In this document: piece by piece, positions 12,331 through 19,972 of the stretch | Position numbering within the stretch: the stretch's first letter is position 1 | Layout of the letters: each line of letters starts with the position of its first letter | Source: Bacillus sp. FJAT-42376 | Lineage (GTDB): Bacteria > Bacillota > Bacilli > Bacillales > Bacillaceae | DNA length: 64,000 nt | NCBI RefSeq assembly: GCF_003816055.1 | Contig: NZ_CP033906.1 | Coordinates: 2,232,001 to 2,296,000 of the forward strand | Reading direction: 5' to 3' | Notes under the pieces: model-generated | What the model saw: only the letters and a program-made list of their open reading frames with translations | Told to the model about the DNA's origin: nothing | Database searches by the model: none | Position numbers and translations under genes: made by a program

Positions 12331-13485
12331 ATGAGTTTAGCACCGCATGGAGGAAAACTGATTCAGCGTATTGATCTTGGGAAAAGCCTTGAAGGAATGG
12401 AGAAATCGATAGAAATCGATGCGATGGCATTGAGTGACCTTGAGCTCATTGCCATCGGAGGCTACAGCCCGCTTAGCGGATTTTTATCAGAAAAAGAGTA
12501 TCAGAGTGTTGTTGAAAAGATGAGACTGTCTGATGGAACGGTTTGGTCGATACCGGTCACTCTTCCCATCTCGAATGGGCAGGCCTCATCACTTAAATCG
12601 GGGGATAAAGCCAAGCTGGTTTACGGCGGGACAGACTACGGCTTTATCGAGATTGGCGAAATCTACAAGCCGGACAAAGAAAAAGAGGCAATTCATGTCT
12701 ACAGAACAGCGGACCGGAATCACCCGGGTGTTCAAAAACTCTTTTCCAGAGGAGACCTCTATGTAAGCGGAGCCGTGACACTCACAAAAAGAACGGTTCC
12801 GGATTTTCCAGAACATTACTTTGATCCTTCTGAAACACGATCCGCATTTGCCCAAAAAGGCTGGAAAACAATCGTCGGATTCCAGACGCGGAACCCGGTT
12901 CACCGGGCACATGAATACATTCAGAAAACCGCTCTTGAAACGGTAGACGGACTGTTTTTGAACCCCCTTGTCGGTGAGACAAAATCGGATGATATTTCAG
13001 CTGCGATCCGGATGAAAAGCTATGGAGTGCTTTTAGATGAATATTATCCAAAGGACAGGGTGTTTCTTGGCGTTTTTCCTGCGGCTATGAGGTATGCAGG
13101 TCCAAGAGAAGCGATTTTTCATGCGATCGTACGGAAAAATTATGGCTGCACCCATTTTATCGTCGGCCGTGATCATGCGGGCGTAGGAGATTATTATGGA
13201 ACGTATGATGCACAGTATATTTTTGACGAATTTGCACCAGAAGAGATTGGCATCACCCCTCTCCGGTTTGAACACAGCTTTTACTGCAGCAAATGCGAAG
13301 GGATGGCTACGACAAAATCGTGTCCGCATGATGCGGAATACAGGGTTATATTATCCGGTACGAAGGTGAGGCAGATGCTTCGGAAAGGAGAGGTTCCTCC
13401 GAGCACATTCAGCAGACCGGAAGTCATCAAGGTGCTGATTGAGGGCATGAAAGAAAAACAGGCAGAAACGGAGGAAGTAAGATGA
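12331..13485 (+). CDS. sat: Sulfate adenylyltransferase (ATP sulfurylase)
   Basis: This 384-aa enzyme makes APS and pyrophosphate from sulfate and ATP. The active-site motifs [12 protein letters not shown] and GRDHAGVG are both present, and a Cys/His zinc site (CSKCEGM...CPHD) follows near residue 320. I choose the ATG at 12331, since AGGAGGA lies 6-7 nt before it; the ATG at 12325 would touch the ribosome binding site. It overlaps cysC by 4 nt (ATGA). Confidence 0.96.
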   Translation: MSLAPHGGKLIQRIDLGKSLEGMEKSIEIDAMALSDLELIAIGGYSPLSGFLSEKEYQSVVEKMRLSDGTVWSIPVTLPISNGQASSLKSGDKAKLVYGGTDYGFIEIGEIYKPDKEKEAIHVYRTADRNHPGVQKLFSRGDLYVSGAVTLTKRTVPDFPEHYFDPSETRSAFAQKGWKTIVGFQTRNPVHRAHEYIQKTALETVDGLFLNPLVGETKSDDISAAIRMKSYGVLLDEYYPKDRVFLGVFPAAMRYAGPREAIFHAIVRKNYGCTHFIVGRDHAGVGDYYGTYDAQYIFDEFAPEEIGITPLRFEHSFYCSKCEGMATTKSCPHDAEYRVILSGTKVRQMLRKGEVPPSTFSRPEVIKVLIEGMKEKQAETEEVR

Positions 13486-14096
13486 CAAGGTCTTCGAACG
13501 TGACATGGCATGAGCAGTCCATTACAAAGCAAGAAAGAAGAGAACGGAATGGCCATCACAGCTTCGTCGTGTGGCTGACAGGGCTTTCCGGATCCGGTAA
13601 ATCGACCATTGCCAATGAATTGGCTTATCAGCTTTATAAAGATGGGGTTCAGGTCTATGTACTGGATGGGGATAACGTCCGCCACGGCTTAAATGGGGAC
13701 CTCGGTTTTTCAGATGATGACCGCCGCGAGAACATCCGGAGAATCGGAGAGGTAGCCAAGCTGTTTACCGATGCCGGAAGTGTGGTCATTACAGCATTTA
13801 TCTCCCCGTTTAAAGAGGACCGGAGCCAGGTCAGAGAGCTTCTTGATGCGGATGAATTCATTGAGGTTTTTGCCGATTGCCCATTAGACCAATGCGAAGC
13901 GAGAGATCCGAAAGGCTTATATAAGAAGGCGAGAAACGGTGAAATTAAAGGTTTTACAGGAATCGATTCTCCTTATGAAACACCTGATCATCCGGAAGTT
14001 GTTTTGAACAGCGGAGAATATAATCCGGCCGAATGCGCCGGGCAGATCCTTCATTATTTAAAAGAGCGGAAGCTGATAAAAGGAAAAGATTCATAA
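13482..14096 (+). CDS. cysC: Adenylyl-sulfate kinase
   Basis: The 204-aa kinase phosphorylates APS to PAPS. The Walker A loop GLSGSGKST is at residues 34-42, and the family [16 protein letters not shown] motif follows. The gene is translationally coupled to sat by ATGA. With CysH able to use APS or PAPS in Bacillus, CysC provides the PAPS branch. A 64-nt gap follows before the siroheme genes. Confidence 0.95.
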   Translation: MTRSSNVTWHEQSITKQERRERNGHHSFVVWLTGLSGSGKSTIANELAYQLYKDGVQVYVLDGDNVRHGLNGDLGFSDDDRRENIRRIGEVAKLFTDAGSVVITAFISPFKEDRSQVRELLDADEFIEVFADCPLDQCEARDPKGLYKKARNGEIKGFTGIDSPYETPDHPEVVLNSGEYNPAECAGQILHYLKERKLIKGKDS

Positions 14097-14123
14097 GGTT
14101 GGTTCCATCTAAGGAAAAGCAGC

Positions 14124-14150
14124 CCCTTGTCATGTATAATAATTCAAGGG
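14124..14150 (+). promoter_or_regulatory. Possible internal promoter or SD-masking hairpin before sumT
   Basis: A TATAAT hexamer at 14135-14140 lies between CCCTTG (14124-14129) and its complement CAAGGG (14145-14150). The 3' arm overlaps the Shine-Dalgarno stretch of sumT (AAGGGAGGG). No good -35 hexamer is visible at 17 nt. This could be a weak promoter for the siroheme genes or a translation control hairpin. Confidence 0.3.
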
Positions 14151-14160
14151 AGGGATGATG

Positions 14161-14934
14161 ATGTCAAAGGTTTACCTCGTGGGAGCGGGCCCCGGAGACC
14201 CGGATTTAATTACAGTAAAAGGGCTGAAATGCATCCAGGAGGCCGATACAATCCTTTATGACCGGCTCGTGAATAAAGAATTGCTAGAACATGCTAAAGA
14301 AGGGGCTGACCTCATATACTGCGGAAAGCTCCCTGATTATCATACGATGAAACAGGATACCATTAACCGGTTTCTTGTGAAATATGCCAAAAAAGGACAT
14401 GTCGTGACACGGCTGAAAGGCGGGGATCCATTTGTGTTCGGCCGCGGCGGTGAAGAGGCGGAAGCTCTTGTCCAAAATGGCATCGAATTCGAAGTGGTGC
14501 CCGGCATTACATCCGGGATTGCGGCGGCGGCTTATGCGGGAATTCCTGTCACTCACCGAGAGGCAAGCGGAAGTGTTGCCTTTGTTACAGGCCACCGCAA
14601 AGAAGGGGACGATGACAGCGGCCGCTGGAAAAGCCTGGCTAAAGGTGTGGATACCCTTGCCATATACATGGGGATCAGCCAGCTTCCTTACATACAGGAG
14701 CAGCTTTTATTACACGGAAAACCGGCAGCCACTCCGGCTGCTGTCATTCACTGGGGGACAGTCCGTGATCAGAAAACGGTCACAGGGACGCTTGCGGATA
14801 TTCATAAGGCTGTTGAACGAAACGGCGTGACAAACCCCAGTATGATTATTATCGGAGAGGTAGTAAAGTACCGGGAGCAGCTGAAGTGGTTTAATGAAGA
14901 TTGTGTACCTTCAGAAGTAAGCGAGGCGCTGTAG
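14161..14934 (+). CDS. sumT: Uroporphyrinogen-III C-methyltransferase
   Basis: The 257-aa SAM-dependent enzyme makes precorrin-2, the first step to siroheme, the cofactor of sulfite reductase. The N-terminal GAGPGDPDLITVKG and the GGDPFVFGRGGEE motifs are diagnostic. Three ATG codons run in tandem (14155, 14158, 14161); the last is best spaced from GGAGGG. It corresponds to ylnD of B. subtilis. The stop overlaps the sirB start region (TAGATG). Confidence 0.94.
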   Translation: MSKVYLVGAGPGDPDLITVKGLKCIQEADTILYDRLVNKELLEHAKEGADLIYCGKLPDYHTMKQDTINRFLVKYAKKGHVVTRLKGGDPFVFGRGGEEAEALVQNGIEFEVVPGITSGIAAAAYAGIPVTHREASGSVAFVTGHRKEGDDDSGRWKSLAKGVDTLAIYMGISQLPYIQEQLLLHGKPAATPAAVIHWGTVRDQKTVTGTLADIHKAVERNGVTNPSMIIIGEVVKYREQLKWFNEDCVPSEVSEAL

Positions 14935-15693
14935 ATGAAAAAGGCTGTATTATATATATGCCATGGAAGCCGTGTTAAGAAAGCCCGTGAAGAAGCACTT
15001 GAGTTTATTTCAAAATCTAAACGATCAGTGGATGCCCCGATTCAGGAAATCTGTTTTCTGGAGCTCGCAGAACCGGATATAAAAACAGGATTTGAAACGT
15101 GCGTTGCCAAAGGCGCAGACTCGATTGCTGTTATACCGGTCCTGCTGCTGACAGCCGCTCATGCTAAGAGTGACATACCGGAGGAGCTGGAAAGCGTGAT
15201 GAAGGAACATCCTTCCGTTTCCGTCTCTTATGGCGATCCGATTGGAGTTCAGGGGGAAATGGCGGAGGCGGTTCTCGAGGGAATGAGGCCTCTTCCCGCT
15301 CATGAAGATGCGCGGGTTCTGCTTGTTGGCAGAGGAAGCTCCGATCCGGATGTAAAGCGGGATTTAGGGCTGATCGCAAAAGGAATTGAGCAGAGAACAG
15401 AGGGTTTGAACGTGTCTGTCTGCTATTTGACGGCTGCTGAGCCTTCTTTTTCTGAGGTCCTGAACGGAATCAATCAGTTTCCGGAAAAAAGGGTGTATAT
15501 CGTTCCTTATTTACTCTTTACCGGTCTCTTAATGAATGGGATTGAAAAAGAAATCAGCCTGGTAAAAACGGATAAAATCCTCACCCTCTGCTCTTATGTG
15601 GGTTTCTCCAGGCATACCGAAAAGGCTTTTACAAAAAGAGTCCGGGAAGCACTGGGCAAGCTCTCTTCTTCATCATTAGAAGGGGCCGTCTGA
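14935..15693 (+). CDS. sirB: Sirohydrochlorin ferrochelatase
   Basis: The 252-aa CbiX/SirB-type chelatase inserts iron into sirohydrochlorin. The N-terminal metal-binding histidine is in CHGSR (residue 9 or so), and the second half repeats the fold (LLVGRGSSDPD), as expected of the duplicated family. It starts one base after the sumT stop. It corresponds to ylnE. The weak repeat of the HGS motif as GRGSS in the second half is normal for this family. Confidence 0.9.
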   Translation: MKKAVLYICHGSRVKKAREEALEFISKSKRSVDAPIQEICFLELAEPDIKTGFETCVAKGADSIAVIPVLLLTAAHAKSDIPEELESVMKEHPSVSVSYGDPIGVQGEMAEAVLEGMRPLPAHEDARVLLVGRGSSDPDVKRDLGLIAKGIEQRTEGLNVSVCYLTAAEPSFSEVLNGINQFPEKRVYIVPYLLFTGLLMNGIEKEISLVKTDKILTLCSYVGFSRHTEKAFTKRVREALGKLSSSSLEGAV

Positions 15694-15694
15694 T

Positions 15695-16192
15695 ATGCTG
15701 CCTCTTATGATCAATTTCACAAATAAACCCGTCCTCATAGCAGGCGGGGGAAAAATCGCCTGCCGCAGACTGATGGTTTTACTTGATGAGCAGGCTGACA
15801 TTACGGTTGTGAGCCCTGCGGCGGTAGATGAAATTCAAGAACTGTCTGAAGCCGGGAGAATCCAGTGGATTAAACGGAAAGTAAAAAAGGAAGACTTGGA
15901 AGGCCGCTTTCTGATTATCGCCGCAACGGATGACAGGGCAGCGAACAGAAGGATTGCCGAGGAGGCGGACCCTCTGCAGCTGATCAATATTGCAGATGAA
16001 GCGAAGGACGGGAATACGGAGGTTCCAATGCGTGCCTCTAAAGGAAGACTGACCATTGCGGTATCCACAAATGGGGCAAGCCCCGGGATGGCGAAGGACA
16101 TCTGTTCACAGTTAATAAACAGTATTGAAGAAGGACAGATCCGTGAATTGGATGAGCACTATGAGGAAAGAGAGCGCCGGAAGGGCCGTTAA
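15695..16192 (+). CDS. sirC: Precorrin-2 dehydrogenase
   Basis: This 165-aa NAD-dependent enzyme oxidises precorrin-2 to sirohydrochlorin. The Rossmann loop reads AGGGKIACRR near residue 17-25. The short length and lack of a ferrochelatase-like extension fit the B. subtilis YlnF type. It ends the cys operon. No strong terminator follows; a separate promoter and riboswitch begin about 30 nt downstream. Confidence 0.92.
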   Translation: MLPLMINFTNKPVLIAGGGKIACRRLMVLLDEQADITVVSPAAVDEIQELSEAGRIQWIKRKVKKEDLEGRFLIIAATDDRAANRRIAEEADPLQLINIADEAKDGNTEVPMRASKGRLTIAVSTNGASPGMAKDICSQLINSIEEGQIRELDEHYEERERRKGR

Positions 16193-16223
16193 AAGGGATG
16201 GTGCTTGCGGCTGTCTTCTATGG

Positions 16224-16252
16224 TTGACAAATATCACAGAATACTATATCAT
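16224..16252 (+). promoter_or_regulatory. Sigma-A promoter of the Mn riboswitch transcript
   Basis: TTGACA (16224-16229), a 17-nt spacer and TATCAT (16247-16252) match a vegetative promoter well. Transcription would begin near 16259, just before the riboswitch. Confidence 0.8.
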
Positions 16253-16274
16253 AGGATTATAAGTTCATGAGAAC

Positions 16275-16368
16275 TCCAAAGGGGAGTAGCAGTTCAATAA
16301 AGTCGTCATTACGGGACCCTAATCCCCGGCTTTATTGGCAACTTACAGTTGTTTGCGAGACCTTTGCC
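16275..16368 (+). ncRNA. yybP-ykoY (Mn2+) riboswitch
   Basis: The sequence has the family hallmarks: CCAAAGGGGAGTAGC at 16276-16290, AAAGTCGTCATTACGG in the middle, CTTTATTGGCAACTT, and the 3' GCGAGACCTTTGCC at 16355-16368. By established knowledge this class binds Mn2+ in the cross-helix loop and usually turns expression on. P1 is CAAAGG with CCTTTG. The cargo here is not a recognised Mn exporter (see the next two genes). Confidence 0.9.
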
Positions 16369-16385
16369 AAATTTTTGGTGAAGGC
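16360..16385 (+). terminator. Alternative hairpin competing with riboswitch P1
   Basis: CCTT-TG-CCAAA can pair with TTTGG-TG-AAGG over a two-base loop, followed by CATTTTTGTTTT. The 5' strand is the same CCTTTG that closes the riboswitch P1, so the two folds exclude each other. Mn2+ binding would then prevent this terminator, giving an ON switch. This is inferred from the base pairing. Confidence 0.5.
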
Positions 16386-16396
16386 ATTTTTGTTTT

Positions 16397-16436
16397 AGGG
16401 CGCTTTTACCAAAAGGTAAAGGCGCCCTTTTTGGTT
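16397..16436 (+). terminator. Strong terminator after the riboswitch
   Basis: GGGCGCTTTTACC and GGTAAAGGCGCCC form a 13-bp stem (one wobble) with an AAAA loop and a TTTTT tail. It lies 60 nt before the downstream gene and is a second terminator in tandem with the P1-competing hairpin. Confidence 0.9.
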
Positions 16437-16498
16437 TTCGATGAGGCTTTTTCGGACGATTTTGATAGAGCCTGACGAAAGAGAGGAGAGATTGAAGC

Positions 16499-16666
16499 TT
16501 GAGAAAACCAGTAAGATACTCAATGGAAGAATTTATTCGCCGGAATAAACAGGAACTGAAGGACAGTGCTGAACTGATGGAGAAGCTTGAAGAACGAATT
16601 GAAAACCGGTACACAGTTATCTATCCGCCAGAGAAGAAGACAAACAATAATACGATTAACCGATAG
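16499..16666 (+). CDS. FbpB-like small basic protein
   Basis: The 55-aa product begins MRKPVRYSMEEFIRRNKQEL and continues with a charged helix KLEERIENRY. This resembles the Fur-regulated basic protein FbpB family of Bacillus, small proteins that in B. subtilis help the FsrA iron-sparing RNA. The start is a TTG with AGGAGAG 8 nt upstream, and the frame is too short for usual gene callers. It is the first gene after the Mn2+ riboswitch, not behind a visible Fur box. The assignment rests on sequence pattern only. Confidence 0.7.
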   Translation: MRKPVRYSMEEFIRRNKQELKDSAELMEKLEERIENRYTVIYPPEKKTNNNTINR

Positions 16667-16679
16667 GAGAAGATGAAAC

Positions 16680-17075
16680 ATGATGAAAAAACTAATTGCG
16701 GCCATAACAGCAAGTGCCCTGCTTTTTACGCCAGTGGCGAACATCATCCCGGATCACGGGATTAAAACGGTGGAGGCAAAGGGATTTAAAAAGAGCGGAG
16801 GATTTGGGAGCCGGTCTTCCATCTTAGATAAGAAGCCTCAGAGCAAATATAATAACAGCACGAAATCATCAGTTTCGAAACAGAAAAACCGGTCACTGAT
16901 GAAAGGTCTGATTGCAGGCGGGCTTGCGGGACTCCTGTTCGGAAGCTTGCTTGGCCAGCTGGGGATTTTCGGTTCAATCCTGGGATTTCTTATTAACCTA
17001 ATCGGGATCTTTATCCTGATTTATGCAGTAAGGAAGATTTTTAAGCTGATTCGGCGCAGAAGCGCTCATTCGTAA
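16680..17075 (+). CDS. Exported Gly-rich membrane protein, Tim44-like N-terminal type
   Basis: The 131-aa product has a signal peptide (KKLIAAITASALLFTP), a basic Gly/Ser-rich linker (KGFKKSGGFGSRSS) and one or two C-terminal membrane segments (GLIAGGLAGLLFGSLLGQ and FLINLIGIFILIYAV). A short Arg-rich tail ends it. This layout resembles bacterial proteins often labelled Tim44-like, but without the C-terminal Tim44 domain. It lies 13 nt after the FbpB-like gene, so both are under the Mn2+ riboswitch. The function is unknown. ATG codons at 16680 and 16683 are both possible starts. Confidence 0.75.
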   Translation: MMKKLIAAITASALLFTPVANIIPDHGIKTVEAKGFKKSGGFGSRSSILDKKPQSKYNNSTKSSVSKQKNRSLMKGLIAGGLAGLLFGSLLGQLGIFGSILGFLINLIGIFILIYAVRKIFKLIRRRSAHS

Positions 17076-17095
17076 AGAAAACTTTGAATAACCAG

Positions 17096-17132
17096 AAAGG
17101 TGAATTTGGGCACGCTCAAATTCACCTTTTTT
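17096..17132 (+). terminator. Rho-independent terminator
   Basis: GGTGAATTTG (17099-17108) pairs perfectly with CAAATTCACC (17117-17126) and is followed by TTTTTT. It ends the Mn riboswitch transcript. Confidence 0.9.
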
Positions 17133-17271
17133 ATTATTGGGAGTAAGTCCGACCGATCAAAAAGTGCCATACATTAGGATAGAACAGGCCATTCCCTTCA
17201 TACGGACTCCAATCAGCTTTAGATTATGTTAAAGTGGAAAGGATGTTGAACTAATTGTAAGGGGAATGAAC

Positions 17272-17673
17272 ATGTCGATTGAACAGAATCTCTATCTGGC
17301 AGCAATCAATTTAATTAAAACTAGGTATCCTTCCGGGTGGGGAGGAGCGGCAGCTATGTATACGGAAGATGGTCAAATTTTAACAAGTGTTTCACCTGAA
17401 GTGATCAACGCGGCAACTGAATTATGTATGGAAACAGGTGCCATTCTTGAAGCGCACAAACTGAATACAAAGGTCACTCATGCTATTTGTGTTGCAAGAG
17501 AGGATGAAAGTGCTGAATTTACTGTTTTAACTCCGTGTGGTGTATGCCAGGAGAGACTGTTCTACTGGGGAGAAAAAGTAAAAGCGGCTGTTACGAATGC
17601 AAATGGAAGCTTGGAATATAAAACGTTACAGGAAATACAGCCCTATCATTGGCATAAAGCATATGAGAAATAA
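17272..17673 (+). CDS. Cytidine-deaminase-like protein (blasticidin-S-deaminase type zinc site)
   Basis: The 133-aa protein has the deaminase fold motifs but with C-M-E (ELCMETGAI) where most cytidine deaminases have H-A-E, and PCGVCQE for the two zinc cysteines. A Cys at the first ligand is known from cytidine deaminases and from blasticidin-S deaminase. The substrate is likely a nucleoside or nucleoside antibiotic. The ATG at 17272 is best spaced from AAGGGG; another ATG is at 17266. It stands alone, without operon partners, between two intergenic elements. Confidence 0.8.
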   Translation: MSIEQNLYLAAINLIKTRYPSGWGGAAAMYTEDGQILTSVSPEVINAATELCMETGAILEAHKLNTKVTHAICVAREDESAEFTVLTPCGVCQERLFYWGEKVKAAVTNANGSLEYKTLQEIQPYHWHKAYEK

Positions 17674-17706
17674 TCGCGAATATGGCAGTGGAAGATAAAA
17701 AACGAT

Positions 17707-18006
17707 GAGGCTGGGACAAAACTAAAATTGTTGTCCTCAAGCCGAATATTACTTTTGAAAAAGCACTGTTAAACTAGGCTGTTGATTGCAGCCAGCAGTC
17801 GTTCGCATATCCTTGGGCGGGCTCTAAGCAGGAGTCTCACGGCTTCCGCTCCAATCAACAGGTGTGAAAAATCAACAACATGCTTTATCATGGCCTTTGA
17901 AAAAAGCATGAAAATCAATAAAAACGAACGATTAAGAAGCTCTATACCTGAGTTTCAAATAATCGTTCGTTTTTTTAAATAGCCTGAAACCTTTTGTCCC
18001 AGCCTC
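17707..18006. repeat. 300-bp composite palindromic intergenic element, copy R1
   Basis: A perfect 15-bp inverted repeat, GAGGCTGGGACAAAA (17707-17721) and TTTTGTCCCAGCCTC (17992-18006), encloses two inner hairpins. Module A runs from CTGTTGATTG (17779-17788) to CAATCAACAG (17852-17861) and shares sequence with the elements at 37233 and 38367. Module B is AAAACGAACGATTA (17921-17934) with its complement at 17960-17973, followed by T7. The element fills the gap between the deaminase gene and rqcH and can act as a bidirectional terminator. Confidence 0.85.
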
Positions 18007-18040
18007 GGGTATATTTACTGAGGATGCAAATGTTTGTTTT

Positions 18041-19750
18041 TTATTCCTTTAAACGCTTAACCAAATCCGGGTCCGGCGTGACAAAAACCGTCTGCTGATG
18101 ATCGTATATGACAAAACCGGGCTTAGAACCGCTCGGTTTTTTGACGTGTCTTACGAGAGTGAAATCCACCGGTACGGAGCCAGAGCTTCTCGCCTTGCTG
18201 AAATAAGCAGCAATATTTGCGGCCTCAAGGATCGTGTCTTCGGATGGAGTTCTTGATTTAATGACCACATGGGAGCCGGGGATATCCTTCGTATGGAGCC
18301 ACACATCGTCCCTCGCTGCCACACGGTTAGTCAAATATTCATTTTGTTTATTGTTTTTTCCTACAAGGATCTGGATGCCGTCCGTAGAATGGTACTGCTC
18401 TAAAACAGGAAGGACGGTTTTCGCCTTCTTCCCTTTTTTCAGTGCTTTTTTCTTCATGTAGCCGCCATCCTGCAATTCTTCCCTGATCTCTTCCAAATCT
18501 CTTGGAGAGGCCGATTCAATTTGCTGCAGCAAATTATCCAGATAGCGGATTTCTTCGTCAGCGAGTTTAAGCTGCTCTTCGATATGATTCACTGATTTTT
18601 TTGCCTTCTGGTATTTAATAAAATAGCTCTGTGCATTTTCTGACGGCGTTTTTTGCGGACTCAGCTGAATGGAGACAGTCGATTCGTTTTCATCATAATA
18701 ATTGATGACTTCCGCCTGTTTGTCGCCGCGCTGAATAGAATACAGATTGGCTGTGAGCAATTCTCCGTACAGCTGATATTTTTCAGCATCTTCTGCATCA
18801 AGGAGCGATTTGTGGAGCTTTTTGATCTTTGATTTGTTTTTCTTTAATTCGTTTTGAAGAAAACGTTCGAGATCATTTCCCTGCTGTTTAACCCGGTCCC
18901 GGTCCGCTTTGCCGAAATAGTACCGGTCCAGCAGTCCGCTGAGTGAAGAGAACGTCTTGCGTTCACCTTTTAAGTGGGTCAGATCGGTTAAATAAAAGGC
19001 ATCTTTATCATTTCCCGTGATCATCACCGGTGTCCAGTCTCCATGCTGCAGGCTGCTTAAGGTCTCTATAAATGCTTTTGGTACAGTCACTCTGTTTGCC
19101 ATCCCGGCCCGCTCCGTAATTTCGCGGGCAAGAAGAGGGGAAATCCCTGCAAAATGCTGGACGATCTGCTTATCGAGTCTGCCTGCAAAGAAATCAAGCT
19201 TCTTTACCACATCTTCCTCTGTCAATCCGAAAGGAGATATCTTCTCCTGGGCAGGAGGAAAAATGTATTCATGGCCCGGCAGAACGGTACGGTAGCTGTT
19301 GACGGCCGGGGGAAGATGTTTGATGCTGTCGAGAATCACACGGGTCTCTGAATCAAGAAGCACCATGTTGCTGTGGCGTCCCATAATCTCCACAATCAAT
19401 TCTTTATACGTCACGTCCCCGAGTTCATTGCGGCCTTTGACATGGAAAATAATAATCCGTTCCATATCCTTCTGTTCAATCCGCTCAATGATGCTTCCTT
19501 CCAGATGCTTGCGCAAAAGCATGCAGAACATCGGCGGGGAACTTGGGTTTTCATAGCTTTCATTCGTCAGGTGAATCCGTGCATAGCTTGGATGGGCTGA
19601 AACGAGTAATTTATAGTTCGCACCGCCTGAGCGCACCTGCAGAATCAGTTCATTTTTATAGGGCTGATAAATCTTTGAAATTCTGCCGCTCTCCAATTTT
19701 TCCTGGAGCTCCTTCGTCATGGCATATGTAAAAATTCCGTCAAACGACAT
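18041..19750 (-). CDS. rqcH: Ribosome quality control protein RqcH (NEMF/FbpA family)
   Basis: The 569-aa protein binds stalled 50S subunits and directs alanine tailing of nascent chains. It shows the NFACT-N domain at the start ([11 protein letters not shown]), a central coiled-coil region rich in Lys/Glu (about residues 280-440) and the NFACT-R motif [13 protein letters not shown] near residue 460. The ATG at 19750 is chosen because it gives the conserved MSFDG start, with AGGTG 6 nt upstream; a GTG at 19759 is possible. It is divergent from the ATPase gene. Older annotations call it a fibronectin-binding protein. Confidence 0.94.
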   Translation of the reverse strand: MSFDGIFTYAMTKELQEKLESGRISKIYQPYKNELILQVRSGGANYKLLVSAHPSYARIHLTNESYENPSSPPMFCMLLRKHLEGSIIERIEQKDMERIIIFHVKGRNELGDVTYKELIVEIMGRHSNMVLLDSETRVILDSIKHLPPAVNSYRTVLPGHEYIFPPAQEKISPFGLTEEDVVKKLDFFAGRLDKQIVQHFAGISPLLAREITERAGMANRVTVPKAFIETLSSLQHGDWTPVMITGNDKDAFYLTDLTHLKGERKTFSSLSGLLDRYYFGKADRDRVKQQGNDLERFLQNELKKNKSKIKKLHKSLLDAEDAEKYQLYGELLTANLYSIQRGDKQAEVINYYDENESTVSIQLSPQKTPSENAQSYFIKYQKAKKSVNHIEEQLKLADEEIRYLDNLLQQIESASPRDLEEIREELQDGGYMKKKALKKGKKAKTVLPVLEQYHSTDGIQILVGKNNKQNEYLTNRVAARDDVWLHTKDIPGSHVVIKSRTPSEDTILEAANIAAYFSKARSSGSVPVDFTLVRHVKKPSGSKPGFVIYDHQQTVFVTPDPDLVKRLKE

Positions 19751-19972
19751 ATCCTTCACCTGCTCTGTTTCAAAAAGTTTAAGAGGACCAACCTCTGTTT
19801 AAAGGGGGAAAATTCTATTCTCTCATTATTATAGCTTGGAAAGCCAGCAACTTTCACTATTAATGATCGGATTTCCTTAGATTCTGAAGCAGCATCTCTT
19901 TCTGTCATCTTTCCCGGCTTGTCTGAATAGGATGGAGGTAGACAAGGGCTTGACCAATTTGGAGAGCAAGGG

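Noticed and set aside
17782..17982. 66-codon frame inside repeat R1
   Set aside because: It follows the arms of a palindrome and has no ribosome binding site. The other copies of the element do not keep the frame.
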